Source: Adenophora triphylla var. japonica (taxonomy: Eukaryota > Streptophyta > Magnoliopsida > Asterales > Campanulaceae). From it: a stretch of 64,000 bases of DNA. The notes below the pieces were generated by a model. It saw only the letters and a program-made list of their open reading frames with translations. It was not told where the DNA came from and did not search any database. The DNA lies in assembly GCA_022495995.1 (NCBI GenBank), contig JAFEMH010002511.1:248001-312000 (forward strand), written 5' to 3'. Made by a program: the position numbers and the translations under genes. This document shows, one piece after another, positions 24,101 to 35,998 of this stretch (position 1 is the first letter of the stretch; each line of letters opens with the position of its first letter).

Positions 24101-25198
24101 GTGTCTTTCTCCATTCACCTTGCCATATTTGAATGAATCTCATGCAATTTTTTTTTTTGACAAATGTAGGAAGAAAAAATCTAAAAGGCCAGTGTTTATT
24201 ATATTTTGGCAAAATGACCAATTTTCTCAATGCAGCCATCAATGAAAAATGGGCTTTTCTCCTACAGATCAAAATGCACATTAATAAGATGAACCTATTT
24301 CACTTAAAAGAGAAAATAGGATATCCATGTTTGGCACTAAAAAAAATATATTCACAATCACAATATAGAATGACACAAAGTGGCCTAAATAATATTAACA
24401 AAAAAAGATTATTGTATGACAGATGCAAAGTGAGTATGTAACATGCCTGGGCAGGATAACTGATGTACTTCAAAGCTTCAATCCCCATTGCTGGTCCAAT
24501 CGAATTTGTAATACCAGCACTCCAGTAACTCCACCATGGAGCACCACCAGTACTACCGCTGGACCACAGCTTTATCACTACTCAAGGAGCAAACTAACAT
24601 TAATCACCGAATCCAATTATCCAAGTCAAACATCAAAATACACCAACCAAAGTGCGATCGAAAATTTTGAAAATTACATTAAAGGAAAAGACATAGGAAA
24701 CGTACTTATAAATGACCATATCAAACAAACCACATTTTGTGCCAGGTTTAGAAATGCCAAATGTTCAAATCTTTCCTTGTTTGGGCCAAACCTCTTTGTA
24801 GACCTGCAAATCAATCAGAGTGATTTTCAACCTACCGCTAGTAAAGACTCCTACTTTCGTAATTGGATATCTTAAGAGAATCCCAATTCAATAAATAAAG
24901 CATAAATTCAAAAGTGAATAGCAGTACTCTTTATTTAACCTAATTATGCCGAATAATTAGCTTCGTTTTAAAATTTGATAAATCTCTACAATTAAGGGAA
25001 CAAAAACATAAAACAGAAACAATTATTGAGAGAGGAGAACCACATTACATCAAATAGAATGAAAAAAAATGGTGATAGGGTTTAGGAAACTTACAGAGTC
25101 TCTTGGAGGACGCCTTGGTAGATATAAGCGGACCAAATGCCGGCGACGCAGAATGCGAGCACCAGAATACGGCGGAGACCGGCGCCGTGAGACTCCAT
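21139..25198 (-). CDS. UTR1: UDP-galactose/UDP-glucose transporter, UTR1 family (SLC35B1-like)
   Basis: Seven exons on the minus strand: 25198-25095, 24803-24706, 24577-24447, 23282-23252, 22923-22820, 22677-22556, 21547-21139. They join in phase to 332 residues, the length I recall for Arabidopsis UTR1. The start is MESHGAGLRRILVL. Landmarks are SAYIYQGVLQETL, HLAFLNLAQNVVCLIWSF, WSAGITNSIGPAMGIEALKY, VLAKSSKMIPV, PEYLCTFLVAGGVSAFAL, LGMNLWGTIYN, and AAWDI then TTTRKFVSIV. The C terminus KKKKST is lysine-rich, as in ER-retained family members. The family has many membrane helices and moves UDP-sugars from cytosol into ER or Golgi lumen. Exon 4 is only 31 nt. The intron after exon 3 begins with GC (CAG|GCATGT). 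Introns hold a MITE, a Helitron and a hAT-like element, yet all exons are intact. Confidence 0.95.
21662..21899. mobile_element. Stowaway-type MITE in UTR1 intron 6
   Basis: The left end is CTCCATCCGTGCCATAA and the right end is TTATGGGACGGAGGAAG. TA flanks both sides and the length is 238 bp. It lies wholly in the last intron. Confidence 0.8.
22003..22237 (+). mobile_element. Short non-autonomous Helitron in UTR1 intron 6
   Basis: It starts TCTATAGTATAAATG after a host A and ends TTATTCTAG before a host T, the classic A|TC...CTRR|T insertion. A 7-bp-stem hairpin CGTGTCCTCGGACACG precedes the CTAG end. The hairpin block occurs twice (about 22175 and 22210), and only the second is followed by CTAG. 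There is no coding capacity. Confidence 0.7.
23450..23881. mobile_element. hAT-like non-autonomous element in UTR1 intron 3
   Basis: The left end TAGGGGTGTCAACGG and the inverted right end around TTTACACCTG resemble plant hAT terminal repeats. Between them are repeated GGTTCGGTTTGG blocks. ATGAAATT occurs at 23442-23449 and 23882-23889 and could be the 8-bp duplication, but about eight extra bases sit inside the right border, so that end is uncertain. Confidence 0.55.
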
Positions 25199-25787
25199 AT
25201 TGTTGATCCGCCGGCGAGTTTATTTACGAGAACGATGATTAACCTAACTGAAAATTTTGCGACGACAGACAAATTTAGTACTTTTTAACTGCCGAGGTTC
25301 TTAAATTTTTGTATTTTTATTTAAATATTGTATTGTTTGTTGGAGCTACGCTTAATTTCCACGTGGCGAAATATGATTGGTTATTGTGCTAAATGCTGGG
25401 TTTTTATTGGTGGATCAAACGCGAGACGCAGTTCACACCTATAATGACCCGCTCCGGTTTCCTGATTCGCTTACTCAAAAAACAAAATAGATCTCATCTT
25501 AAATCACCAATTTGATCTGGATTAATTAAGGGCATTTAAAAAAAAAAAATCAAATCATCATTAGGTTAAGGACTGAAAATGTCAATGGCCTATTTTAAAA
25601 AAAATGTTATAAAAAATGTTGATAGTACTAACGATAACACTTCATACAACACACACAATCAAGTTATAAACAGTTTTCAAAATAAGTTTGCATTGGATAA
25701 AAACAAAAGAATTTGTTTTTCTCAATCTATATATATATATAACTTGAGTGTGCATCAAAAGGCAAGACATTTACTATATATATGATT
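25199..25787 (-). promoter_or_regulatory. Upstream region of UTR1
   Basis: Spacer between the UTR1 start codon and the Sirevirus LTR remnant. It should contain the UTR1 promoter and 5' UTR. No clear TATA box can be assigned. A Sirevirus LTR begins within about 600 bp of the start codon. Confidence 0.4.
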
Positions 25788-25940
25788 GATATTTAGAAGA
25801 TAGAAAGTTTCCTATCACTATTACAATATACGATCAATGGAACGACTAATATCAAACACGAAACCCTAGGCTACCCAAAACACTCTCTCTAGAAAAGGCT
25901 TCAAGAGTGTAAACGAGTATGGGAGGATTGAGTATATTAG

Positions 25941-26755
25941 TGTTAGACAAAATCTATACAATCGAGCACAAATGAGAAAAGAATTACAATGAATTGAAAT
26001 ATAATATACAACATAAAAATAATAAAGAGAAAACCGTAAATTCATTGTCTTGAGTTTGCTTGAATCCGTGTCGTAACCTCCTTGAATCGTCATCTTGAAT
26101 TTGCTTGAATCCAAGTCGTGTGTGACACACTCTCCTTAAGACTAATTCGCCCCCTCACTACGAGTGCTCGAGGTCTTCAATGGACGTTGGTCTCCCAGGA
26201 TAAAACGGATGAACCGGAACAACTTTGCACTTAAAGTTTTTCGGCGAATTTCCCTATGCTTGGACAAAATCACCATGGATATTTCTCTAGGAGGCCAAAG
26301 AAAGAAGATAACAAAATTGCAAGAGGGAGGGTGGAAAGATTGATGAAAAACATTCTAGTTTCTTGTTGTGGGTAACTCTCCTCTAGTTCCACCAAAAGTC
26401 CTAGGATTTTATATGAATGTCCTTTCAATTTGTAACCCCAAGACTCTTGGTATGTATCCAATTAATCCCTTAATAATTTGGATTTATGGAACATCATCAA
26501 TATCCAATTAATCCCTTAATAATTTGGATTTATGGAACATCAATATTTTGATGAAGTTTCAAAAGTTACACTTTCAACCCACCAACTTTGAGCTATCATA
26601 TCTTTCTTATCCAATACCAAATTGGACATCTAGATATTTCATTTTCATGTTCTCACAACATGGAACATGAACCCACAATAATCTTTGTCAAACGACAAAC
26701 GATTTATGTAAGGAAAATACACAATTTCCTTCACATATAACGAATTTTTCCAACA
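25941..26755 (-). repeat. 3' LTR of the LARD-like element
   Basis: 815 bp. It is almost identical to 31023-31837; the differences I see are near 26209, 26250, 26380, 26657 and 26737. Confidence 0.9.
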
Positions 26756-28609
26756 ATCCCCCACATGAAGAAAATTAATGACAAGTTTGGTGATAGAGTC
26801 CGGCAGACAAAAACTTGCATACGATAAGTGTGGGAATGCCCATTGAACCTTCGCTCGTACAAGCATATTTACTCTACTCGCAAGTCGGTAGACGCGATGT
26901 CCTTGAACCGTTATGCTTTTTGTGTAGCCGATCATATACTTGACACAAGTAACGTCCTAACATAGTTCAATTCTCATGGTTATGTTCATTCATGGCCCTG
27001 AACATTTTGCCTGATTGTGTGAGAGGGTCTAAGAATTGAGCCTCACACAATTCTCCTCGAAGCGGCCCCACTTCTCTCTCACATAGGTGATTTCTTAAAG
27101 GTAACCCGTATTACCCCCCTCGAATTTTCGACGCGTAAGAATCATTAAAAGCCATAAGCTTATCATTGTCCTTTCGGGATGTCACTAACAGGAATGGACT
27201 TGGGTTTGGTTCCCCCACAGTGACGCTGCAAGTCTTTTAACAAGCTAGGTTTGTCCCATTGAATCTAGTTCTTGGGATCTCCAAATCATCTAGATTGGGT
27301 TTTCCGCTGTGTTTAACTTTTAAGAGGCTTACGTCTCATTCCCCTCATCGAACTTTCAACTAACTCTCTATTTAACCCTTTGGTTAACGGATCCGTTTAT
27401 CATTTGACTTCACATCGTCAAATTAGTTGAGAGTAGTTGTTTAATGGTATTATGTCTTAGACATAAATGTCTAGACTACCATTACACACATTGCTATATG
27501 TCATGTCAATCATAAATTGACTTTAGCAATATAACATCTTGCTAACACAAGCTTTATCCATAGAACAAGTGTTAACACAAATTCATTCTAGTGATTTTCT
27601 ATTGATCCTATCAAATTTATCAAGAATATCCGTCTAATGACTTGTTTAACAACGAGTCCATTAGTTTTCCTTGAATTTGAATCAACGGATCAAATTGACT
27701 AGAATTTTTCTTAGTTAACATATCGTATTTTGGATTTAATTAACAAAGTGATGTAGTCACTCTTGTTTAAATCCACACAATCAAACCTTTGATGTCATTA
27801 CCTTTGTACTTGTCTCAAGTCATACAATGACTTTACAAACTAGCACATTTTCTTCTAGGTTTCATTTCTTGAACCGTTTCAATACTTTGATCTATTTCAT
27901 TCAAAGTATCATATATTCACTTCCATGAATTTGACATCAATACTTGGTTTCTATTTATTTTATTTTCTTTTGATTTTTATATATATTCAAACTTATTGAA
28001 TCATATATAACAAACCAATATCCACAATTGTTATGAACATAACTCTTGAAACATAATCCACCATTTAGTAACCAAATTCAATTTCCTTGATAATTGGACT
28101 TGCTACTTTGCAAAACACCCCCACATTAACAAGTACGTAGACCTACGTTTCCATAATTCATATGGACATCTCATTGTTTTCTTGGGGAAACCTTTCCAAT
28201 AGGTAATTATTTTCCAAAGTATACTCACCCCCACATTTTCGGGTTAGTCCCAAAATTAGCAATAATGTCAATTTTCATTATTAACACCATTTGATCATGG
28301 TGTACATTGTGGACACTTTGTTTCATTGCTCATATACAACAAACCCCACGGATTGTTCTATGTAAATTTCTCTTCTAAATCGACATTTAGAAAGGTTATT
28401 TACATCCATTTGATGTATTTCAAATTATTTACATCCATTTGATGTATTTCAAATTTTTGCTATGCAGCAATTGCAAATACAACTCTTTATTCTCGTGATG
28501 AGAGAATAAGTATAAAAGTAATCAAGGGCTTCATTTTTCTTGTACTCCTCAATTACAAGTCTAGCCTTCTTTAACCGTTCATATGGTTCACAAGAATCAT
28601 ATTGTGAAA

Positions 28610-29100
28610 TGAATAGTTCATTGAAACTATGTTGAGAAAATGAACGGGTAAAGATTTAATCTTTAACGTTGCATTTTATAAATGAAAAGTTCGTTGGAAC
28701 TAAGTTGAGAAAATTAACGGGTAAAGAAGTAATCTTTAACGTTAACGAAAAGTTCGTTGAACTAAGTTGAGAAGATGAACGTTGAAAGATGTATTTCTTT
28801 AACGTTGCATATTTTCAATAATCTATTGACAAAGATGATAGGGCTTCTTGAACGGAGTTGTTAAATCCTATTAGTGTCAATAGTGATAAAAGTCACAAAA
28901 ATAAAAATGGAGCTTCTTGAAAGAAGTTGTTAAATTCCATTGTTGTGAACATTGAAAAATGTTACAAGAACAAAAATCATAGGGCTTCTTGAAAGAAGTT
29001 GTTAAAACCTATTGGGAGAATATGTGACTAATGTCATAAAGATAAAAACAATAAGACTTCTTGAAGGAAGTTGTTAAATCTTATTGTTGGTGATAATGAC
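28610..29100. repeat. Interspersed short repeats inside the LARD-like element
   Basis: Two families alternate here: a block around AAAGTTCGTTGAACTAAG (three copies, 28610-28800) and a block around GGCTTCTTGAAAGAAGTTG (four or five copies, 28840-29090). Neither codes for protein. They may have structural or packaging roles. Confidence 0.6.
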
Positions 29101-31022
29101 AAATAACACAAAATATTTAGAATGAAAACTTCTAAAAGAAATTGTGTATTTTGTAAATGAGAATGTGATTTTCTCTAATTTAGAGGTGCTCCAAGATGAG
29201 ACCTTTAAAGTTTTGGAATAATTAACCTTCAATTATAATTCCATTAAGGAATTTAGAGGTTTATAAATATGAGTGGTTATAAGAAATAAATTGTGTTAAT
29301 TCTTCTATTGAATTAGCAATTTATTCTTGGAGTTAATTCTATAATTAATTTAGAGAGTTATATTTTTAACAACAAAGTTATAATTGTTAAAAATTAAAGC
29401 CATTGGTTGGTTTGTGTAGAGACAAATCTCTAATGGAATGTGGTTGTTCCAAATATATCGGATCACCATAGTGAGAAGTTAGAAAATTTTGTTGGCCTTG
29501 ACTTTAAGTGATGGCAACAAAATATGTTCTACTTGACCACCTTGAACTTAGAGAGATTTCTTTTTGGAAGATCCTACAAAGTTGGGTGAAAATGTGATGG
29601 ATGTTCAAGCCGTGAGTGCGATTGAAGCATGTGAATTTTCTTTATCGGAACTATATACTTAATGAATTTTCGGATTCATTATAAATCATATATAGTACGA
29701 AGAAAATTGCAATACATTTGTGGGAGTCGTTGGACTATAAATATAAAATCGAGAATGCGGGTGCATTGAAAAATCATCTTAATCCGCTTTCTTGTTTTTA
29801 AATAGTGGACTCCATAAATGAAATAAAAATCATATGGAAGAAGTGGAAATAGTATTCCATGAAAACCATGTAGAATTGATGGTGTTGAGTGAAATTCTCA
29901 AGTGATGACAATAATTGAGAAATTGCTTCCCAATTGAAAATATTTTTAAAATCACCTCAAACATAATGAATGTTGAGGTGTGTGCTATTCGTCTTTGTGT
30001 TGGAAAAGAGAATAGAACTTTGAAGAAAAAGTTGTCTAACATTTCTTTTGACGAAAGCAAATGTGATGAAGCATGCCTAAATGCTTAATACAAAGACAAA
30101 GTGGGTCAAACTTGTTTGAATTGTCAAAATCATTTGAAAAGTCAAACGTGTTTAAAAAGCCAAACTTGTTTGAAAAAGTCAAGCATATACCTTGCGTCTT
30201 GAGTGGCAATTGTGATTTCATCAAGAATGAAATTCATGATGTTGGAATGAATGAAATGAAAGGGTATTCAAGTGATTAATAATGAGAATGAATCTCTTTT
30301 TATGGTCAAACAAGACTTATCAAATATATGCTTGAAGCTATAATCAAGTCATATTGATGCTTGAGGGGTGAATGTTATTCACTAGATGATGGTAAAATGT
30401 AAATTTTTATCTTTAACATTGCTTGCTACAAAGCAAAATGTTGAATCTTATCTCTTTAAAGAAAAAGTTGGAAATCAACTTAATAAAGAGGTAGTGATAA
30501 AACACAACTAAATGTAGTTTGTGTATATGTTACACTAAATACTATGGATTGCATATGGTTGGGTATGCTTACAATAATTGTGATTATAGAATTTGTGTTT
30601 ATGAATTCAAGATTCAATAATGGAATCATGAAGCACTTTTTTCTTTAAGAATATGTTTCCGTATAAATTAAAAGATGAGTCAAACTCATTTAAACGGATT
30701 CATGATTCAATAGAAGAAGAAGAAACTTATCATGAGAAATGATAAAGAAGAGGCATGACCTCAACATAGCAAATGAGGTAGGATAAGAAAATTCTATGGC
30801 CCGTATTTTCTAACCTCCATGATAGAAAGTGAATCACAAAGTTATAAAGACATTGAGCTCTTTGGAAGGATCTTTGTGGAAATAGGCCATTAAAAGTAAG
30901 ATTGATTCCATCTTGGAAAATCACACTTGAAAACTAGTGGATTAACATCCGAGTAGTAAATCACTAGCATATAAGTGAATTTTCAACAAGGAAATGAAGA
31001 TCGATGGAACAATCAATGAGAT

Positions 31023-31837
31023 TGTTAGACAAAATCTATACAATCGAGCACAAATGAGAAAAGAATTACAATGAATTGAAATATAATATACAACATAAAA
31101 ATAATAAAGAGAAAACCGTAAATTCATTGTCTTGAGTTTGCTTGAATCCGTGTCGTAACCTCCTTGAATCGTCATCTTGAATTTGCTTGAATCCAAGTCG
31201 TGTGTGACACACTCTCCTTAAGACTAATTCGCCCCCTCACTACGAGTGCTCGAGGTCTTCAATGGACGTTGGTCTCCCAGGATAAAACAGATGAACCGGA
31301 ACAACTTTGCACTTAAAGTTTTTCGGCGAATTTTCCTATGCTTGGACAAAATCACCATGGATATTTCTCTAGGAGGCCAAAGAAAGAAGATAACAAAATT
31401 GCAAGAGGGAGGGTGGAAAGATTGATGAAAAACATTCTAGTTTCTTGTTGTGGGTAACTCTCCTCTAGCTCCACCAAAAGTCCTAGGATTTTATATGAAT
31501 GTCCTTTCAATTTGTAACCCCAAGACTCTTGGTATGTATCCAATTAATCCCTTAATAATTTGGATTTATGGAACATCATCAATATCCAATTAATCCCTTA
31601 ATAATTTGGATTTATGGAACATCAATATTTTGATGAAGTTTCAAAAGTTACACTTTCAACCCACCAACTTTGAGCTATCATATCTTTCTTATCCAATACC
31701 AAATTGGACATCTAGATATTTCATTTTCATGTTCTCAAAACATGGAACATGAACCCACAATAATCTTTGTCAAACGACAAACGATTTATGTAAGGAAAAT
31801 ACACAATTTCCTTCACATGTAACGAATTTTTCCAACA
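31023..31837 (-). repeat. 5' LTR of the LARD-like element
   Basis: 815 bp, flanked on the right by the ATTAG duplication. This is the promoter-bearing LTR in element orientation. Confidence 0.9.
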
Positions 31838-32817
31838 ATTAGAACCAAGTAGTGTTTGATCTTTTTTTTCCTACAAGGATGTGTGTTGTGTTGAGTTGTG
31901 TTGTAATGTCTTGATCCTTGCTATTTATAGTATTCAAAGACTTTGAGATTACTCATAAATGACTGAGTATTTTCAGATGAGTGTGGAAGAGTGGTTGGGT
32001 CTTCATGCCTATTCTTGAGGCCAAAGAGATCTTCTCTTTCATGATTTTAGGAACCAACTTCTTGTTGTCCAAGTTCAATCTTCACGCCTTTGTACCTTCT
32101 AGCTTCATCTTGCATGCACTTCTTTGATCAACACTCAGCCATTTGACAAGATTTTCCCACATTTTTCAAACCTTCACAAGTTATGCATAATATTTCTATT
32201 ATGCGTAACTTTTTCCTTGTTTCTACCATATCTACCTTATTAATAATAAGGTAGATGTGTGAATATACTTTGCAAGATTTGTGAAAGAAATGGTTAACTA
32301 TATTCCCAAACTATATTAGACATTAGTACAAAATTATTTGTGAAAAAAATTATCAACTATATTCCTAAACTTTCGTATGGTAACACTGACGAAGTGCTGA
32401 CAACATTTGTGGTAACACTACAGTTTGCACTTACAATATCCCCCTCAGTTGTACATTTCTTCACAAGCACCAAGTGCTTGTACATGCAAGATTTTGTTAG
32501 CCAAAACAGATCATACAATATTTCCCCGTCAAAGATTAACTCCCCCTTAATCAAGGAGTCAAAGAGTTAATCGAAAAACAATGATTTATCACAAATAATT
32601 AGTTGTTTTAAAAATAATTATCCAAGAGAAAATCAATGTACAAAAACCATCAAAGTAACAAAAATCATAAACCAACCAAAAAAAATACCTAGAGTATTAA
32701 AGTTTAAACACTACAAAAACTTAAATACCAAATTATTTTAAAACTACCAACAAGAGAATTGTTTTTAGAACACACCATCGACCAAAAAATAAATCAGAGA
32801 ACCTGCCAGTCATGTCC

Positions 32818-33863
32818 TCATTCTTCTTCTTCCTCTTCCTCCTCATCTTCCTCGTTTGGACCTGTTTGAGTATCACCAACCTCGACACATGCAATAACAC
32901 TTATACCAGCACTTGTTCTAGCATTTCCTCTGTTTGTGAAGAAAGCTAAGTAATGAAGTCCTTCAAGTCTGTGCACATAGTCATCCATCTACTGATTGGA
33001 TTTTCCACTACATGCATCAACTTGTGTAGAAACTGTAAAACTACAGTTTTGGGGACTGTAGTTGAAGTGTGACCAGAAGTGTTGACAACACTTTCAATAA
33101 CACTGTCAGCTACTGTACCTGTGAAAAAAATTGCATGTTGGGTTCCCTTTGAAATTTTAGGGTTAAGTAAGGGTTAGGAAAAGCCTCATCATCAACATCA
33201 ATAATATTATGGTCAAACCCATCACTAGAAGATTCAGAATGCTGAGGAGATTTAATAGGTACCTCTTGAGTTTGGGAATGAACCTGTACAGAGGCAAGTG
33301 TTGTCGTGGGTGTTGTATGATATGGGATAGCACGTCTGGCAGCACTCTGTTTTCCTTTACCCTTGGTCAGCCTTAGTTGAGTAACAGCTAGGGTTTCTTC
33401 TTCATCATCAAGCCATTGTTCAAAACTATCTTCTGATTGTTCCCTCTCTTTGTCAGCATGGTAATACTCATCTGAAACATGGGTAGAGGACAAGCTTTGA
33501 GAGTCTTCCGAAACATTGACTGGATCAGAGGCAATGTTGAATTTGAACTTGTTGATAATTGTTCTAAGGTGACTTGATGTTCTTTTGGAGGGTGCTGGCA
33601 GCTATTTGAGCAGAGAAGGATGAGGTTTTTCTTTTCTTTTTCTTCTCCTTTGTGGCATTGACTGGTGGTTGGGAAGGAGCCATGGTAGGAGGAAGTTGGG
33701 ACATCGGAATAGGAGGTGGACCAGAGACAACTATCGCCATATTTGGTGATGTCGTAGATGTTATCGCAGGGGAAGTGTCCATAGGCGAGGTAACACGAGG
33801 GGCAGCAGTTGGCGAAACCTTCATTGGAGTCGGCTCTTTAGGAATTTTGGAGAGAGAAGCCAC
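32818..33863 (-). pseudogene. Third ORF (env-like position) of a Sirevirus-type element
   Basis: Minus-strand frames follow the RNase H remnant. The first starts MASLSKIPKEPTPMKVSP and is Pro/Ser/Thr-rich, with a basic patch KEKKKKRKT. The second (33493-33110) starts MSSTHVSDEYYHADKE. The end near 32818 is a glutamate run before a stop. Sireviruses carry an extra ORF after pol in this position, sometimes called env-like. The pieces are in different frames and similarity to known proteins is not evident, so the label rests on position and composition. Confidence 0.5.
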
Positions 33864-34176
33864 TGATGATTTTTAGAAATGGAAGGGGAAGGAATTGGAA
33901 GGGTTTGTACGCCTTTGGGAGAGAGAAGGAGATGCGGTGATTTGAGGAAGGTGGAGGAGTTAAATAAGGAGGTATAACAAGTCTCATTTTCAAGCACTTT
34001 AGGCATAACAAGTTTTAATTAAGCATTCTACACTTCGTCAAACAAGGAAGCATCGTTGTAGCAAGCTCCGTGCCCCGAGTTCTTTTATAGTGTAAAGCTT
34101 TAGTGATTTGTACCTTTCAAGTAGGACATACTGTAGCAGCGAACTCCATGTTCCTAACACTAGTACAAAACCACTA

Positions 34177-34433
34177 CTCCCTCCGTCCCATAAAACCTTA
34201 CCCACTTTGCCATTTAGGGCGTCCCACTTAAAAGTCACACTTTCCTAAAAAGGAAATTTTTTAATACTTCTTTATTCATGGGACTCACTGGTCATACTCA
34301 CAATAACTATCCACTTACTATTCTCTACCCCACTTTCTCTCTCCTATCCACTCACAACTCCTACTTTAATAACATTATTTCTTATTTTCTGCGCGAAATA
34401 GTAAATGGGTAACCTTTTATGGGACGGAGGGAG
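34177..34433. mobile_element. Stowaway-type MITE inside the Sirevirus remnant
   Basis: The inverted ends are CTCCCTCCGTCCCATAAAA and TTTTATGGGACGGAGGGAG, flanked by TA. The length is 257 bp. It lies between the third ORF and the RNase H remnant, so it postdates the Sirevirus. Confidence 0.9.
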
Positions 34434-34721
34434 TAAATAATATCCCCGTTTGGCAAGAGTACATCGTCGCAACGAACGTCGTGCCATGAGTTACTAAGGG
34501 AATAATATGGGTGTTTTTTGCCTTTTATTTATCACAAAATTAGTGAACTTGTCACTTTTGAGTACAAAGGGAATTTCGATAAACATGTTAACCTAATTAT
34601 TAATCTATCAGAACAAAAAAGTCACTATATGCCACCATGAATGCATAAACTAAACATAAAAATATTTTTAATTTTTTTTTTCACAGTGTTACCAAAAGTG
34701 TTGACAACACTAAAGGTAACA

Positions 34722-35012
34722 CTATGAGACAACTTTTTTAAAAAAATAAATACAAAGACCAAGAGATCTCTTCAAATTTAAAAATCTCTCATGGTCAATG
34801 ACCTTCGAAAAAATGTCAGCAAGTTGATACTTCGTATCAATATTCTCTATGTTTATTAATTCCTTTTCAATCAAGTCACTTAGAAAATGATGACATATTT
34901 CAACGTGTTTAGTGGGGGAATGTTGAACTGAGTTTTTAGAAATATTGATAGCACTTAGGTTATCAGAGTAAATGGTCAAGATATTATTATTAAGACCATA
35001 TATAGTCATCAA
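34722..35012 (-). pseudogene. Copia RNase H C-terminal remnant (Sirevirus type)
   Basis: The frame contains IYSDNLSAINISKNSVQHSP, then TKHVEICHHFLSD and QLADIFSKVIDHERF, the end of a copia RNase H domain. The QHSPTKH form is typical of Sireviruses. Everything upstream in the element is missing. It stops shortly before a foldback MITE at 35086. Confidence 0.85.
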
Positions 35013-35085
35013 GCATTTATTTCAAGCGAGAAATATATGCATGGATTAATTGTTTCGTTCCTGCCCATGATGCCCAAAAAGTCTA

Positions 35086-35322
35086 CTTCCTCCGTCTCGT
35101 CCGAAAGAGCACTTTTGGTCAATATAAGGAAACTTTGACCCAAACATAAATACAAATCTAATCATCTTATTGAAATTCTAAAAATTGTTATTGATAAATC
35201 ATTAAATGGTTTATGAATAACAATTTTTAGAATTTCAATAAGATGATTAGATTTATATTTATGTTTGGGTTAAAGTTAACTTATATTGATCAAAAGTGCC
35301 CTTTCGAACGGGTCGGAGGGAG
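35086..35322. mobile_element. Foldback Stowaway-type MITE
   Basis: The left end is CTTCCTCCGTCTCGTCCGAA and the right end is CGGGTCGGAGGGAG, with TA outside. Nearly the whole element is a long inverted repeat centred near 35196, so the RNA would fold into one hairpin. Confidence 0.85.
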
Positions 35323-35930
35323 TATTAATGTCGTACACGGAGCATCAATTTCAATTTGACGTATGTAAGATTTTTTTTTTTTTATTGTGCTCTACGCATC
35401 ATTTTCGTTCTCAATTATGTATAAATATATTTAACTCAATGTAACACGATGAATTTGATTTGCAGGAACCTCTAAAATACGTAATAAAATAAAATTACTC
35501 ATAAATTAAAAATTAAAGCTCCAACACAATACAATTCTTTTTTTTTTTTTTTCAAAATTAAAAAACAATACAATTCATTATAAATATTGAGACATTTTTT
35601 ACACGGAGTTTTTCTTCAACCTTCGGTCGGTTCATGAAGCTTGATTGGAATCATTCTTGAATGGCAGACACAACATTCTTGATTGGACACATGACCTAAC
35701 GGTACATTGACCTTTTAAATTCTCGAAGATAAAATAAAGAGAATTTTGTTGACTAAATCATTTAATTAACCCCACCAAAGAATAGAATAATAAGATATTA
35801 TCTTACACCAATTACTCGTAGGATCAGTTCTCTACGCGCAATTAGATTAAATGCTAAGGGGATTATTTTGTCCATTTTTTTTACAGCACGGTTAGAAGAA
35901 GAAGAGAATAGGGATCGAAGCTTAATGCAA

Positions 35931-35974
35931 TCATTTTGTCTATTTCAATAGTTTTTTATGCATATCATATAAAT
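35931..35974. repeat. 44-bp direct repeat, left copy
   Basis: It matches 37027-37070 at 43 of 44 positions and flanks the truncated copia fragment. Confidence 0.9.
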
Positions 35975-35998
35975 GTCATTTTGTTCATATTTTTTTTG

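Larger units (their letters stand above)
25941..31837 (-). mobile_element. Young non-autonomous LTR retrotransposon (LARD-like)
   Basis: Two 815-bp LTRs (25941-26755, 31023-31837) begin TGTTAGACAAAATC and end TTTTTCCAACA. The 5-bp target duplication ATTAG is perfect (25936-25940, 31838-31842). Only about five differences are seen between the LTRs, so the insertion is young. The 4.27-kb internal region has no gag-pol; it holds AT-rich DNA and short repeats. A purine tract (complement of 26756-26770) next to the left LTR sets the orientation to minus. A standard Met-tRNA primer site is not apparent next to the other LTR. It must borrow enzymes from a relative. Confidence 0.9.
25788..32435 (-). 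mobile_element. LTR of a Sirevirus-type copia element, split by a younger element
   Basis: Joining 25788-25940 to 31838-32435 gives an LTR-like block of about 750 bp that on the minus strand begins TGTAAGTGCAAACTG and ends near AAATATCA. Just outside its start in element orientation is a polypurine tract (CTGAGGGGGATA, complement of 32436-32447). Downstream coding remnants (32818-35012) have matching orientation. The left border at 25788 is inferred only from the CA end. The element at 25941-31837 sits inside it. Confidence 0.5.
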
